Made by a program: the position numbers and the translations under genes
The notes under the pieces: model-generated
The model's input: only the letters and a program-made list of their open reading frames with translations
Databases searched by the model: none
What the model was told of the DNA's origin: nothing
Assembly: GCF_001956315.1 (NCBI RefSeq)
Contig: NZ_MOLY01000037.1
Span: 99,731-163,730 of the forward strand
Direction: 5' to 3'
Length of the DNA: 64,000 bases
From: Sphingomonas montana
Lineage (GTDB): Bacteria > Pseudomonadota > Alphaproteobacteria > Sphingomonadales > Sphingomonadaceae
Shown here: positions 39,106 to 48,590 of the stretch, in pieces
How the letters are laid out: each line of letters opens with the position of its first letter
How positions within the stretch are numbered: the first letter of the stretch is position 1

Positions 39106-40170
39106 GTGAACGCCGAAAAGAGCGACGAAACGACGGCGAAACCGACGATCAACGATATTGCGCGGCTGTCCGGCGTATCCAAGAAGACGGTCAGCCGGGT
39201 CATCAACCGCTCCCCCCTGCTGAACGAGGCGACGCGCCGCCGCGTTGATGCCGTCATCCAGGAAACCGGCTATATTCCCAATCCGCAGGCGCGCGCCCTC
39301 GCGCTGCGCCGCAACTTCCTGATCGCGCTGGTCCACGACAATCCGAATGCGCAGATGGTGCTGGGTATGCAGCAGGGCATCCTGGCGATGCTCGCCGACA
39401 CCGAATATGAACTGATCGTCCGCCCGGTGAACCGCGGCGCACCGTCGATGGTCGCCGATGTGCGCGCCTTCCTCGAACGGCAACGGCCGCACGGGCTGGT
39501 CCTGCTGCCGCCGATTTCGGAAAAGGACGAACTCGCCGCGCTCTGTGCGTCGTTCGGCTGTCGCTATGTCCGGATGGGGTCCGCCGAACTGGATGGCCCC
39601 GCGCATCTGGTCGCGTCGAACGATCGCGACGCCGTGCGCGAAGCGGTCGCCTATCTGATCGGGCAGGGCCACCGCCGGATCGGCTTCGTCCAGGGGCCGT
39701 CCGGGTTCCGCTCCGCGCACGAACGCCGGCTGGGCTATGAGGAAGCGCTCGCCGCCGCCGGGCTCGACCCGGTCGCCGCCTGGACGCGGGAGGGCGACTA
39801 CCGATTCGATTCCGGGCTGGCCGCCGGCCGCGCCATCCTGTCGCAGGACGGGCGACCCACCGCGATCTTCGCATCGAACGACGAAATGGCGGCCGGCGTC
39901 CTGCATGCCGCGCGCGAACGCGGGCTTGACGTGCCGGCTGACCTGTCGATCCTGGGGTTCGACGATACCGCCATCGCCGCGCATCTCTGGCCTCCGCTCA
40001 CCACCATCCGCTGGCCGATCGCGGCCATGGCACGCGCGGCCGCCGTCAAGCTGCTGAGCAGCCCGGACCGGGTCGATGCCGATACCGCCGGCGATCCTGC
40101 GTCCGCCGGCGACATATCCTTTTTCCCGTCCACCCTCGTTCATCGTGCGTCGATCGCACCGCCGCGCTGA
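39106..40170 (+). CDS. LacI-family transcriptional regulator of the hexuronate locus
   Basis: 354 residues. The N-terminal HTH (about 15-60) reads INDIARLSGVSKKTVSRVIN followed by the hinge helix region GYIPNPQARALALRR; the periplasmic-binding-like effector domain follows, with FASNDEMAAGVLHAA and LGFDDTAIAAHLWPPLTTI. It starts with GTG 39106 and AGGAGA 6 bases upstream. It is flanked by uxaA and uxaC, and three similar palindromes lie before the three transcription units of the locus. A repressor released by a uronate intermediate is the likely mode. Confidence 0.93.
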   Translation: MNAEKSDETTAKPTINDIARLSGVSKKTVSRVINRSPLLNEATRRRVDAVIQETGYIPNPQARALALRRNFLIALVHDNPNAQMVLGMQQGILAMLADTEYELIVRPVNRGAPSMVADVRAFLERQRPHGLVLLPPISEKDELAALCASFGCRYVRMGSAELDGPAHLVASNDRDAVREAVAYLIGQGHRRIGFVQGPSGFRSAHERRLGYEEALAAAGLDPVAAWTREGDYRFDSGLAAGRAILSQDGRPTAIFASNDEMAAGVLHAARERGLDVPADLSILGFDDTAIAAHLWPPLTTIRWPIAAMARAAAVKLLSSPDRVDADTAGDPASAGDISFFPSTLVHRASIAPPR

Positions 40171-40171
40171 C

Positions 40172-40200
40172 TTGCAACCCGACCTGACACCGGTTACCAA
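40172..40200 (+). promoter_or_regulatory. uxaC promoter with overlapping LacI operator
   Basis: A possible -35 TTGCAA (40172-40177) and -10 TACCAA (40195-40200) are 17 bases apart in the 49-bp gap after the LacI gene. The operator TGACACCGGTTACCAA (40185-40200) covers the -10, a classic repressor position. Reverse complement TTGGTAACCGGTGTCA matches the site at 39032 at 13 of 16 bases. Confidence 0.68.
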
Positions 40201-40219
40201 ACCGACCGAGAGGATTACC

Positions 40220-41683
40220 ATGACGCGCCCGCTGGCACTCCATCCCGATCGCCTGCTTCCGGCCGATCCGCGCACCCGCGATATCGCACGTGCGCTGTAC
40301 GGCCAGGTCGCGGCGCTGCCGATCGTCAGCCCGCATGGCCATACCGATCCCGCGTGGTTCGCCGGCAATGCGCCCTGGGCCAACGCCACCGAACTCCTGC
40401 TCGCGCCCGATCATTATCTCTACCGTATGCTGTACAGCCAGGGTGTCGCGCTCGACGCGCTGGCCGTCCCGGCGCACGGCCGGGCACCCGCCACCGATCC
40501 GCGCGCCGCATGGCGGTTGTTTGCGGAACATCAGCGGCTGTTCCGCGGCACGCCGTCGCGCATCTGGCTCGATCATGTGTTCGCCGATGTGTTCGGGTTC
40601 GACGTCGCGCTCGATGCCGACACCGCGGATCTTTACTATGACGGCATCGCCGAAAAGCTTGCGACCCCCGCCTTCCGCCCCCGCGCGCTGTTCGATCGGT
40701 TCGGCATTGAACTGCTCGCCACGACGGAAGGCGCGCACGAAACGCTCGATCATCACGCCGCGATCCGCGCGTCGGGCTGGAACGGCCGCGTCGTCACCAC
40801 CTACCGCCCCGATGCGGTCATCGATCCCGAACATGAGCAGTTCGCCGATGCGCTGCCACGGTTCGCGGCCCTCACCGGCTGCGATATCGCGACCTGGAAC
40901 GGCTATCTGACGGCGCACCGCATCCGCCGTCGCGCATTCATCGCGATGGGTGCCACGGCCACGGACCATGGCCACCCCACCGCGGCCACCGCGAACCTGT
41001 CCCCCGCCGATGCGGAAACGCTGTTCGAACGGGTGATGGGCGGTCGCTGGGATGCGGCCGACGCCGAACTGTTCCGCGCGCAGATGCTGACCGAAATGGC
41101 GCGGATGAGCCTGGAGGACGGGCTCGTCATGCAGATCCATCCGGGCAGCGTGCGCAACCATAATGCCGGCCTGCATGCCAGCCACGGGCGCGACAAGGGG
41201 GCCGACATCCCCGGTCGCACCGACTATGTCCATGCGCTCAAACCGCTGCTGGATGCGTTCGGCACCGAACCGGGTCTGTCGATCATCCTCTTCACGCTGG
41301 ACGAAACCAGCTATTCCCGCGAACTCGCGCCGCTGGCCGGCCATTATCCCTGTTTGAAACTGGGTCCGGCCTGGTGGTTCCATGATTCGCCCGAAGGCAT
41401 GCGCCGGTTCCGCGAGGCGACGACCGAGACCGCCGGTTTTTACAACACGGTCGGGTTCAACGACGATACGCGCGCTTTCCTGTCCATCCCGGCGCGGCAC
41501 GATGTCGCCCGGCGTATCGATTGCGGGTTTCTTGCGCGGCTCGTCGCGGAACATCGCCTGCATGAGGACGAAGCGGTCGAACTCGCGATCGATTTGTCCT
41601 ACAACCTCGTGCGCGAGGCCTATCGGCTGGACGCCCCTCTTCGCGACGATCCGGCACCGCGCCGGGCCGCGCTTGCCGCCTGA
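40220..41683 (+). CDS. uxaC: Glucuronate isomerase
   Basis: 487-residue uronate isomerase of the amidohydrolase-like fold, converting D-glucuronate to fructuronate and D-galacturonate to tagaturonate. The front has the metal-binding HGH ([13 protein letters not shown]); later come [24 protein letters not shown] and the C-terminal [21 protein letters not shown] 40220 has GAGAGG 7 bases upstream. It leads a likely operon uxaC-kduI, with kduD and kdgK following. Confidence 0.96.
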   Translation: MTRPLALHPDRLLPADPRTRDIARALYGQVAALPIVSPHGHTDPAWFAGNAPWANATELLLAPDHYLYRMLYSQGVALDALAVPAHGRAPATDPRAAWRLFAEHQRLFRGTPSRIWLDHVFADVFGFDVALDADTADLYYDGIAEKLATPAFRPRALFDRFGIELLATTEGAHETLDHHAAIRASGWNGRVVTTYRPDAVIDPEHEQFADALPRFAALTGCDIATWNGYLTAHRIRRRAFIAMGATATDHGHPTAATANLSPADAETLFERVMGGRWDAADAELFRAQMLTEMARMSLEDGLVMQIHPGSVRNHNAGLHASHGRDKGADIPGRTDYVHALKPLLDAFGTEPGLSIILFTLDETSYSRELAPLAGHYPCLKLGPAWWFHDSPEGMRRFREATTETAGFYNTVGFNDDTRAFLSIPARHDVARRIDCGFLARLVAEHRLHEDEAVELAIDLSYNLVREAYRLDAPLRDDPAPRRAALAA

Positions 41684-41694
41684 CGGAGATACCG

Positions 41695-42534
41695 ATGTAC
41701 GATCGCACTTACTACGCCACCCACCCCGACATGATGGAATGCGTGTCGAACGAGGAGCTGCGCGACCGCTATCTGGTCGGCGGACTGTTCCGTAGCGGCG
41801 AATGCGTCCTGAACTACACCCATGCCGACCGGTTCGTGATCGGCGGCGTCGAAGTCGGCACCGGCCCGGTCGCGCTGCCCGTCCAGTCCGAACCGAAATC
41901 GGCGGAGGGTCATCCCTTCCTGGAACGGCGCGAACTGGCGGTCGTCAACGTGTCGAACGTCGAAGGCACCGTGACCGTCGACGGCGAAAGCTTCACGCTT
42001 GGCAACAAGGACTGCCTCTACGTCACCATGGGTGCCGTCGACGTCCAGTTCTCCGGTGCCGGCGCGAAATTCTATCTGGCCTCCTGCCCCGCGCACAAGG
42101 CATTCCAGACCCGCAAGCTGTCGATCGCCGACGCGAACGCGCTGGAACGCGGCAGCCTGGAGGAATCGAACGAGCGCACCATCTTCCAGCTCGTCATCCC
42201 CGGCATCTGCGACAGTGCGCAGCTTGTCATGGGCCTGACCGTGCTCAAGCCGGGCAGCGTCTGGAACACGATGCCGCCGCATATTCATGAGCGTCGTTCG
42301 GAGATCTATTTCTACTTCGAACTGGATGGCCCGAACGACCGCGTCTTCCATTATATGGGCGAAGGCGAAGCGATGCGGCACATCGTGATCGGCAACGACG
42401 AAGCCGTCATCTCGCCGCCCTGGTCGGTCCACATGGGTTCGGGCACGAAGTCCTATGCGTTCATCTGGGCGATGGCCGGCGAGAACCAGGACTATACCGA
42501 CATGAACGTCCTCGACATCTGCCAGCTGGCGTAA
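41695..42534 (+). CDS. kduI: 5-dehydro-4-deoxy-D-glucuronate isomerase
   Basis: 279-residue zinc-dependent cupin-type isomerase that converts 4-deoxy-L-threo-5-hexosulose uronate (from pectin or unsaturated uronates) to 3-deoxy-D-glycero-2,5-hexodiulosonate. The metal site is formed by [18 protein letters not shown] and the later HMGSG region. Length and the C-terminal [15 protein letters not shown] match the family. It starts 11 bp after uxaC, so they share a transcript. Confidence 0.96.
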   Translation: MYDRTYYATHPDMMECVSNEELRDRYLVGGLFRSGECVLNYTHADRFVIGGVEVGTGPVALPVQSEPKSAEGHPFLERRELAVVNVSNVEGTVTVDGESFTLGNKDCLYVTMGAVDVQFSGAGAKFYLASCPAHKAFQTRKLSIADANALERGSLEESNERTIFQLVIPGICDSAQLVMGLTVLKPGSVWNTMPPHIHERRSEIYFYFELDGPNDRVFHYMGEGEAMRHIVIGNDEAVISPPWSVHMGSGTKSYAFIWAMAGENQDYTDMNVLDICQLA

Positions 42535-42673
42535 CGCCGCGACGCTTGCCGCCCGTCGCTTCCTCCGGGAAGGGTGGGCGGCCGGCACCGCGCCCGCCAC
42601 GCCCGGATCCACCGGCCAAGTCGTCCTTATCCGCCCTCTGACACGGCCAGGGGGTCGCAGCAGAGAGAACCCC

Positions 42674-43429
42674 ATGACCAATCCCTTCGACCTGACCGGC
42701 AAGGTCGCGATCGTCACCGGCGCCAATACCGGCATCGGCCAGGCGATCGCCGTCGCCCTCGCCACCGCCGGCGCGGACATCGCCGCCGTCGGGCGCAGCG
42801 CGTGCGACGAAACGCTGGCGCTGGTCGAAGGGGTCGGACGCAAGGCGATCTTCCTGCGTGCCGATCTGGGCACCATCGCCCCCGTCGCCGGGCTGGTCGC
42901 CGATACCGTCGCGCAGCTCGGCCGGCTCGACATCCTCGTCAACAATGCCGGCATCATCCGCCGCAACGACGCGGTCGATTTCACGGAGGAGGATTGGGAC
43001 GCGGTGATCGACACCAACCTCAAATCCACCTTCTTCCTCTGCCAGGCCGCCGGTCGCCACATGATCGCCGCCGGTTCGGGGCGGATCATCAACATCGCCT
43101 CGATGCTCAGCTTCCAGGGCGGCATCCGCGTGCCCAGCTACACCGCGTCCAAGTCCGGCGTCGCGGGCCTGACCAAACTGCTCGCCAACGAATGGGCGGC
43201 CAAGGGCGTCACCGTCAACGCGATCGCCCCCGGCTATGTCGCGACCAACAACACGGCCGCACTCCAGGCGGACGAGGCGCGCAACAAGTCGATCCTCGAC
43301 CGGATCCCCGCCGGCCGCTGGGCCGATCCCGCCGACATGGGCGGTGCCGCGGTGTTCCTCGCCAGCCGGGCGGCCGACTATGTCAACGGCCACATCCTGG
43401 CGGTCGACGGCGGCTGGCTCGCGCGATGA
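42674..43429 (+). CDS. kduD: 2-dehydro-3-deoxy-D-gluconate 5-dehydrogenase (KduD)
   Basis: 251-residue SDR that reduces the KduI product to 2-keto-3-deoxygluconate. The front TGKVAIVTGANTGIGQAIA, LVNNAGIIRRND, and the YTASK triad with PGYVATNNTAAL are KduD-like. It lies 139 bp after kduI with no operator found in the gap, and overlaps kdgK by four bases (ATGA). Confidence 0.93.
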   Translation: MTNPFDLTGKVAIVTGANTGIGQAIAVALATAGADIAAVGRSACDETLALVEGVGRKAIFLRADLGTIAPVAGLVADTVAQLGRLDILVNNAGIIRRNDAVDFTEEDWDAVIDTNLKSTFFLCQAAGRHMIAAGSGRIINIASMLSFQGGIRVPSYTASKSGVAGLTKLLANEWAAKGVTVNAIAPGYVATNNTAALQADEARNKSILDRIPAGRWADPADMGGAAVFLASRAADYVNGHILAVDGGWLAR

Positions 43430-44451
43430 GCCCGTCTCCGACCCGCGGCCGCATCGCCTGCTTCGGTGAGATCATGCTCCGCATGACCGCTCCCGGCCGC
43501 GAACTGCTGCTCCAAAGCGCGCGGCTCGACGTGTGCGTCGGCGGGGCGGAGGCGAACGTCGCGACCGGTCTCGCCTGTCTCGGCCATCATGCGCGAATGG
43601 TCGGCATCCTGCCTACCAACACACTGGGTGCCGCGGCGCTCGGCGAATTGCGGCGGCACGGTGTCGACGTGTCCACGCTCGGCTCCGCGCCCGGCCGGAT
43701 GGGGCTATATTTCCTCACCCCCGGTGCCGGCCTGCGCGCATCCGATATCGTCTACGATCGCGCGTACAGCGCCTTCGCCCTGGCCGCGGCCGACGCGATC
43801 GACTGGACCGCCGCGCTCGCCGGCATGGACTGGCTCCATCTGTCCGGCATCACCCCCGCGCTCGGCCCCGTCCCCGCGCAGGCCGCGTTGCGCGCGGTCG
43901 CCGCGGCCAGGGCGGCCGGCGTGAGGATCAGCTTCGACGGCAACTACCGTGCCCGGCTGTGGGAGGCATGGGACAGCGACCCGCGCACCATCCTGACCGA
44001 ACTCGTCGCGTCCGCCGACCTGTTCTTCGGCAATCACCGTGACATGGCGCTGCTGCTCGGCAAGCCGTTCGACGGCGCGGGCGAGGATCGCCGCCGCCAT
44101 GCGGCAGAGGCGGCGTTCGGCGCCTTCCCCAACCTGCGCTGGATCGCGTCGACCGCCCGTCATGTCGACGACGCCGACCGCCACCGCCTGTCGGCGCGCA
44201 TCGACACGCCCGAACGCGACTGGCAGACGCAGGAGATCGTCGTCGCCGGCATCGTTGACCGGATCGGCGGCGGCGATGCGTTCGCGGCCGGCATCCTCCA
44301 CGGCCTGCTGTCGGGCCAGGACGAGGAGTCCGCCGTCGCCGCCGGCCTCGCGCTCGCCTGCCTCAAACATTCGCTGCCCGGCGACGCCAGCCTGTTCGGC
44401 CAGTCGGACATCGACGCCTTCCTCGAAGGCGGGCTGGACGTCCGCCGCTGA
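43426..44451 (+). CDS. kdgK: 2-keto-3-deoxygluconate kinase
   Basis: 341-residue PfkB-family sugar kinase phosphorylating KDG to KDPG, where the uronate and pectin branches of this locus join. The N-terminal GGAEANVATGLACLG and the C-terminal GGGDAFAAGILHGLL (anion hole and catalytic Asp) are the two PfkB signatures. It is translationally coupled to kduD through ATGA. KDPG aldolase, the next step, is not in the window. Confidence 0.95.
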   Translation: MSPSPTRGRIACFGEIMLRMTAPGRELLLQSARLDVCVGGAEANVATGLACLGHHARMVGILPTNTLGAAALGELRRHGVDVSTLGSAPGRMGLYFLTPGAGLRASDIVYDRAYSAFALAAADAIDWTAALAGMDWLHLSGITPALGPVPAQAALRAVAAARAAGVRISFDGNYRARLWEAWDSDPRTILTELVASADLFFGNHRDMALLLGKPFDGAGEDRRRHAAEAAFGAFPNLRWIASTARHVDDADRHRLSARIDTPERDWQTQEIVVAGIVDRIGGGDAFAAGILHGLLSGQDEESAVAAGLALACLKHSLPGDASLFGQSDIDAFLEGGLDVRR

Positions 44452-44452
44452 T

Positions 44453-44476
44453 TTGGTTCGCCTCCGTCCAACCAAA
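44453..44476 (+). terminator. Small hairpin after kdgK
   Basis: TTTGGTT and AACCAAA pair across an 11-base loop right at the end of kdgK, at the left side of the repeat-rich gap. No T tract follows; termination is uncertain. Confidence 0.35.
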
Positions 44477-44507
44477 GCGATGTCACGTCGGGTCACTTCC
44501 CCACCCG

Positions 44508-44565
44508 GTTTGGTTCGCGCCTGTCGAGAACCCTGCGCGGGGTCCCCGACAGGCGCGAACCAAAC
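44508..44565. repeat. Inverted repeat related to the one in the gcv operon
   Basis: Arms GTTTGGTTCGCGCCTGTCG (44508-44526) and CGACAGGCGCGAACCAAAC (44547-44565) pair perfectly over 19 bp. The core GGTTCG(A/C)GCCTGTCGAGAAC is shared with 6128-6185. Confidence 0.8.
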
Positions 44566-44618
44566 GGCGGAAGGCCTTTCGATCGTGAAGGGCGGCGCGT
44601 GACGGAGAAACCCAGGCC

Positions 44619-46163
44619 ATGACCACCCGCCGCACGATCCTGACCGGCACCGCCGCCGCGACACTCGCCGCCCTGCTCCCGGCCGCCACCCGCGCAGCGG
44701 CGCGCGACACGCTCGTCCGCACTTCCGCCGGCGCGTGGCGCGGCACGGTCGAGGACGGTCTCCACGTCTTCCGCGGCGTCCGCTACGGACAGGATACCCG
44801 CACCACGCGGTTCCAGCCGCCGCGCGCGCCACTGCCCGCCCGCGCCATCGCCGACGCCACCCGCTTCGCCCTGTCCGCCCCACAGGCGAAGGCACCGAAC
44901 GCGGTCAGCGAGGATTGCCTGTTCCTCAACATCTGGACGCCCGGCCCGGACGCGCGCGCGAAACGGCCGGTGCTGCTCTACATCCATGGCGGGGCCTATG
45001 CGAACGGCAGCGTCGTCGATCCGCAGAACGACGGCCGCCACCTCGCCGCCGGTGGCGACGCGGTCGTGGTCACGGTCAATCACCGGCTGAACGCGTTCGG
45101 CTATCTCTATCTCGCACGCCTGTCGGAACGCTTCGCCGACAGCGGCAATGCGGGCCAGCTCGACCTCATCCTCGCGCTGCGCTGGGTGCGCGACAACATC
45201 GCCGCATTCGGTGGCGACCCGGCTCAGGTCATGGTCTTCGGCCAGTCGGGCGGCGGGGCCAAGATCGCCACGTTGATGGGCACGCCCGCCGCCGCCGGCC
45301 TGTTCCGCGCGGCCGCCACCATGAGCGGGCAGCAGGTCACCGCCTCCGGTCCCCAGAATGCCACCCGCCGCGCCCGCGCCTATCTCGATCAGTTGAAGGT
45401 CAGCGACCCCGAAGCGCTGCTCGACCTGCCGATGGAACGGCTGCTCGACGCCTTGTCCGCGCACGATCCGATCCAGACCGGCGGCGTCTATTTCGGCCCC
45501 GTGCTGGACGATCGCGCGCTGCTGCGCCATCCCTTCTGGCCGGACGCCCATCCGCAATCGAATGGTATCCCGCTGATCCTGGGCAACACGCATGACGAAA
45601 CGCGCGGCTTCTTCGATTCTGCGCGCGCACCGCTGCTCGGGCTCGACTGGTCGAACCTGGCCGATCGGATGGGGCCGGAACTACGCGTCGACATCCTGCC
45701 CGAAACCGTCGTCGCCGCCTATCGCGGCTGGATGCCCGCCGCCTCGCCCGCCGACATCTTCTTCGCGGCCACGACCGCCGGCCGGTCCTGGCGCGGCCAG
45801 ATCGAGGAAGCGGAGGCCCGCGCCCGCGCCGGTGTCCCGGCCTGGGTGTACCAACTCGATTTTCCCGCCCCGCTCGCCCCGGCGAAGGGCGCGTTCCACA
45901 CGCTCGACATCGCGCTTGTCTTCGGCACGCTGGACGCACCCGGTTCGCTTACCGGCACCGGCCCCGACGCCCGCCGGGTCAGCGCGGCGATGCAGGCCGC
46001 GTTCCTCGCCCATGCCCGCGGCCACTCGCCCGGCTGGCCCGCGTACACCCTCGACCGCCGCACCACGATGCTGTTCGACGCCCGCTCCCGCCCGGTCGAA
46101 GACCCCCGCCGCGACCAGCGCCTGCTGTTCGCGAAGGTCCCCTACATTCAGCCCGGCAGCTAG
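44619..46163 (+). CDS. Type-B carboxylesterase, probably Tat-exported
   Basis: 514 residues. The N-terminus MTTRRTILTGTAAATLAALLPAA has a twin-arginine-like RR and a hydrophobic stretch. The carboxylesterase fold shows EDCLFLNIWTP, YIHGGAYANGS (oxyanion hole), the nucleophile S210 in FGQSGGG (a variant of GESAGG) and a catalytic His near GAFHTLDIALVFG. It follows kdgK by 167 bp; a role in removing ester groups from plant polysaccharides is possible by position only. Confidence 0.9.
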   Translation: MTTRRTILTGTAAATLAALLPAATRAAARDTLVRTSAGAWRGTVEDGLHVFRGVRYGQDTRTTRFQPPRAPLPARAIADATRFALSAPQAKAPNAVSEDCLFLNIWTPGPDARAKRPVLLYIHGGAYANGSVVDPQNDGRHLAAGGDAVVVTVNHRLNAFGYLYLARLSERFADSGNAGQLDLILALRWVRDNIAAFGGDPAQVMVFGQSGGGAKIATLMGTPAAAGLFRAAATMSGQQVTASGPQNATRRARAYLDQLKVSDPEALLDLPMERLLDALSAHDPIQTGGVYFGPVLDDRALLRHPFWPDAHPQSNGIPLILGNTHDETRGFFDSARAPLLGLDWSNLADRMGPELRVDILPETVVAAYRGWMPAASPADIFFAATTAGRSWRGQIEEAEARARAGVPAWVYQLDFPAPLAPAKGAFHTLDIALVFGTLDAPGSLTGTGPDARRVSAAMQAAFLAHARGHSPGWPAYTLDRRTTMLFDARSRPVEDPRRDQRLLFAKVPYIQPGS

Positions 46164-46187
46164 GCGTCCCGGTCAGCGCAAATCTGT

Positions 46188-46217
46188 CGTCATCCCAGAC
46201 TTGATCCGGGATCCGGG
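46188..46217. repeat. Half unit of palindrome family A
   Basis: CGTCATCCCAGACTTGATCC followed by GGGATCCGGG, without the second arm. Lies between the esterase and the convergent histidine kinase gene. Confidence 0.6.
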
Positions 46218-46253
46218 GACGCAGGCGCGGTACTTGAAACTCGCGCCACCCCG

Positions 46254-47702
46254 TCACGCCACCGCAGGCAGCCGCAACCGCGCGAGCAGACCACCCAGAT
46301 CCTCGCTCTCCTCCAGCGCGATCGTTCCTTCGTAAATCTCCACCACGTCACGCACGATCGCGAGGCCCAGCCCCGTACCCGGCTTGCCGGTGTCCAGCCG
46401 CGCGCCGCGTTCGAACAGCAAAGTGCGCTCCGCCTGCGGAATTCCCGCGCCGTCGTCCTCCACCATGATCTCCACGAACCCCGCCTCGCGCAGCACGGTG
46501 ACGAATACCCGACCCTGCCCGTATTTCGCGGCATTCTCGATCAGGTTGCCTAGCATCTCCTCCAGGTCCTGATGCTCGACATGCGCCACCGCGGTCTTGT
46601 CACCGTCCAGGTCGATCGTGACGTGGCGGTACAGCCGGCTCACCGCGCGCTCCACGGCCTTCAGCGCGGTCCACACCTCGGCCCGGCTCTGCGCCGAACC
46701 GCGCCGGCCCACGGCCCGCGCGCGCGCCAGATGATGGTCCACCTGTCGACGCATCGTCGTCGCCTCGCGGATCACCGTTGCGGTCAGGTCTGGCGAATGG
46801 GCCGACGCTTCGTTCATGATGACGGTCAGCGGCGTCTTCAGCGCATGCGCCAGGTTCCCCGCGTGGCGTCGCGCCTCTTCCGCCTGCCGCTCGTTATGCG
46901 CCAGCAGGTCGTTCAGTTCCTCCACCATCGGTGCGATCTCGATCGGCAACCGGTCGTCCACCCGCGCGATCGCGCCCGTCCGCACCATCGCGATCGACCG
47001 GCGCACGCGGCGCAGCGGCCACAGGCCGAACGTCGCCTGCAACGCCGCCATCACGATCAGGCCCAGCCCCAGGATCACGAAAGCCTTGACGATCGTCTTG
47101 CGCAGCACCGCGATCTGTTCGTCCAGCCCGCTCCGGGTCTGCGCCACCTGGAACCGCCAGAGCGCGCGCGATCCGGGCAGGGTCACGTTGCGCTCCAGGA
47201 TGCGCAGCGTGTCGTCCCGAAACTCCTTGCTGTCATAGGCGTGGATCGCCTGCAGGTCGGTGTGCTGCGGTATCGCCAGCTGCCGGTCCCAGAGCGAGCG
47301 CGACACGAACGGCTCCAGCTTCGGGGCCGACACCTGCCAGTACAGCCCGCTATTGGGTTCCAGGAACCGCTGGTCGCCCAGCGGACGGTTGAACTTCACC
47401 TCTCCCATCGAATCAATTTCCGACGATGCGATCATCGCCTGCATCACATATTCCAGCTGCGCATCGAAGGTCCGCGTGATGGCGGACCCCAGCAACCGGT
47501 CGAGCGCAACGCCGCCCCCCAGCAACAGGACGACGATCCACACCGCCGCGATGCCGATCATCCGGCGGGTCAGCGATCCCGTCGCGCGGTGCGTATCGAC
47601 GATATGGTCGTCGACCCGGAACTGCCGCCCGAACAGCGCGGCGATCCCGTTCGCGGCCGTCCGCCACCAGGGGTCGCGCACCGCCGGCACGGCGTCAGCC
47701 AT
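46254..47702 (-). CDS. Sensor histidine kinase, PhoQ-like
   Basis: 482-residue membrane kinase. Helices at about 47-67 and 204-225 flank a periplasmic sensor of about 135 residues; HAMP-like linker, then the phospho-acceptor H286 in LAHALKTPLTVI, the N box NLIENAAKYG, and G boxes DDGAGIP and GTGLGLAIV. It overlaps the response regulator gene by 8 bp, so the two are coupled. The PhoP/PhoQ similarity is by architecture; the signal is unknown. Confidence 0.93.
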   Translation of the reverse strand: MADAVPAVRDPWWRTAANGIAALFGRQFRVDDHIVDTHRATGSLTRRMIGIAAVWIVVLLLGGGVALDRLLGSAITRTFDAQLEYVMQAMIASSEIDSMGEVKFNRPLGDQRFLEPNSGLYWQVSAPKLEPFVSRSLWDRQLAIPQHTDLQAIHAYDSKEFRDDTLRILERNVTLPGSRALWRFQVAQTRSGLDEQIAVLRKTIVKAFVILGLGLIVMAALQATFGLWPLRRVRRSIAMVRTGAIARVDDRLPIEIAPMVEELNDLLAHNERQAEEARRHAGNLAHALKTPLTVIMNEASAHSPDLTATVIREATTMRRQVDHHLARARAVGRRGSAQSRAEVWTALKAVERAVSRLYRHVTIDLDGDKTAVAHVEHQDLEEMLGNLIENAAKYGQGRVFVTVLREAGFVEIMVEDDGAGIPQAERTLLFERGARLDTGKPGTGLGLAIVRDVVEIYEGTIALEESEDLGGLLARLRLPAVA

Positions 47703-48360
47703 CCGTATCTTCCAGGCTGTAGCCGAGGCCGCGGATCGTGGTGATGACGTCCGGCCCCAGCTTCTTGCGGATCCGCGTCACGAACACCTCGATCGTGTTC
47801 GAATCGCGGTCGAAATCCTGATCGTAGATATGCTCGATCAATTCCGTCCGGCTCACCACCTTGCCCTTGTGGTGCAGCAGGTAACTCAGCAGCTTATACT
47901 CCTGCGCGGTCATCTTCACCGGTTCGCCGGCCAGCGTCACCTTGCCGCTGCGCGTGTCCAGCCGTACGTCGCCCGCGGTCAGCTCGGACGATGCGTTACC
48001 CGATGCCCGGCGGATCAGCGCGCGCAACCGGGCGATCAGCTCCTCCGTCTGGAACGGCTTGGCCAGATAATCGTCCGCTCCCGCATCCAGCCCGGCGACC
48101 TTGTCGGACCAGCTGTCGCGCGCGGTCAGCACCAGCACGGGGAAATCCTTTCCCTCCTTGCGCCAGCGGTCCAGCACCGTCAGCCCGTCGACCCCCGGCA
48201 GGCCGAGGTCGAGCACCACCGCGTCATAGCTCTCGCTCGCGCCCAGGAAATGCCCGTCCTCGCCGTCCGTCGCCAGGTCGATCGCATAGCCGGCCCCCTC
48301 CAGCGTCGCGCGCAACTGCCGCCCCAGATTGGGTTCGTCCTCGACGATCAATACACGCAT
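47695..48360 (-). CDS. OmpR/PhoP-family response regulator
   Basis: 221 residues: receiver domain with the phospho-acceptor D51 (VVLDLGLPG), acidic pocket EDE near residue 7, and K in AKPF; then a winged-helix DNA-binding domain with VVSRTELIEHIYDQD and TIRGLGYSLE. It precedes and overlaps the histidine kinase gene. The PepSY-protein gene is 230 bp upstream on the same strand, across a family B repeat. Confidence 0.94.
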   Translation of the reverse strand: MRVLIVEDEPNLGRQLRATLEGAGYAIDLATDGEDGHFLGASESYDAVVLDLGLPGVDGLTVLDRWRKEGKDFPVLVLTARDSWSDKVAGLDAGADDYLAKPFQTEELIARLRALIRRASGNASSELTAGDVRLDTRSGKVTLAGEPVKMTAQEYKLLSYLLHHKGKVVSRTELIEHIYDQDFDRDSNTIEVFVTRIRKKLGPDVITTIRGLGYSLEDTDG

Positions 48361-48460
48361 GTTCAGGGCTCCATCGCTTCAAGGGACTGCTCCACACCAA
48401 AGCGGGGGGAAGATCAAGTTTCGTGGCACCGCCGAAACCGGGTCATATCAATGCCGCGAC

Positions 48461-48554
48461 CGTCATCCCAGCGGCCGCTGGGATCCATTATCACTTCGGT
48501 CGCCGGCAACCGAGAGCGTAGCGATAATGGATCCTGACTTCCGTCAGGATGACG
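48461..48554. repeat. Dispersed palindrome, family B (copy 2)
   Basis: The unit runs CGTCATCCCAGC...GGATCCATTATCACT, a variable centre, then GATAATGGATCC...CAGGATGACG. It lies between the PepSY gene and the response regulator on the same strand. Confidence 0.75.
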
Positions 48555-48590
48555 AGATACGGCGGCAGTCTGTCATCGGGGCTCCGTAAA

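Noticed and set aside
42535..42673. Search for a fourth LacI operator before kduD
   Set aside because: CTGACACGGCC near 42640 shares only the TGACAC half and lacks the CCGGT centre.
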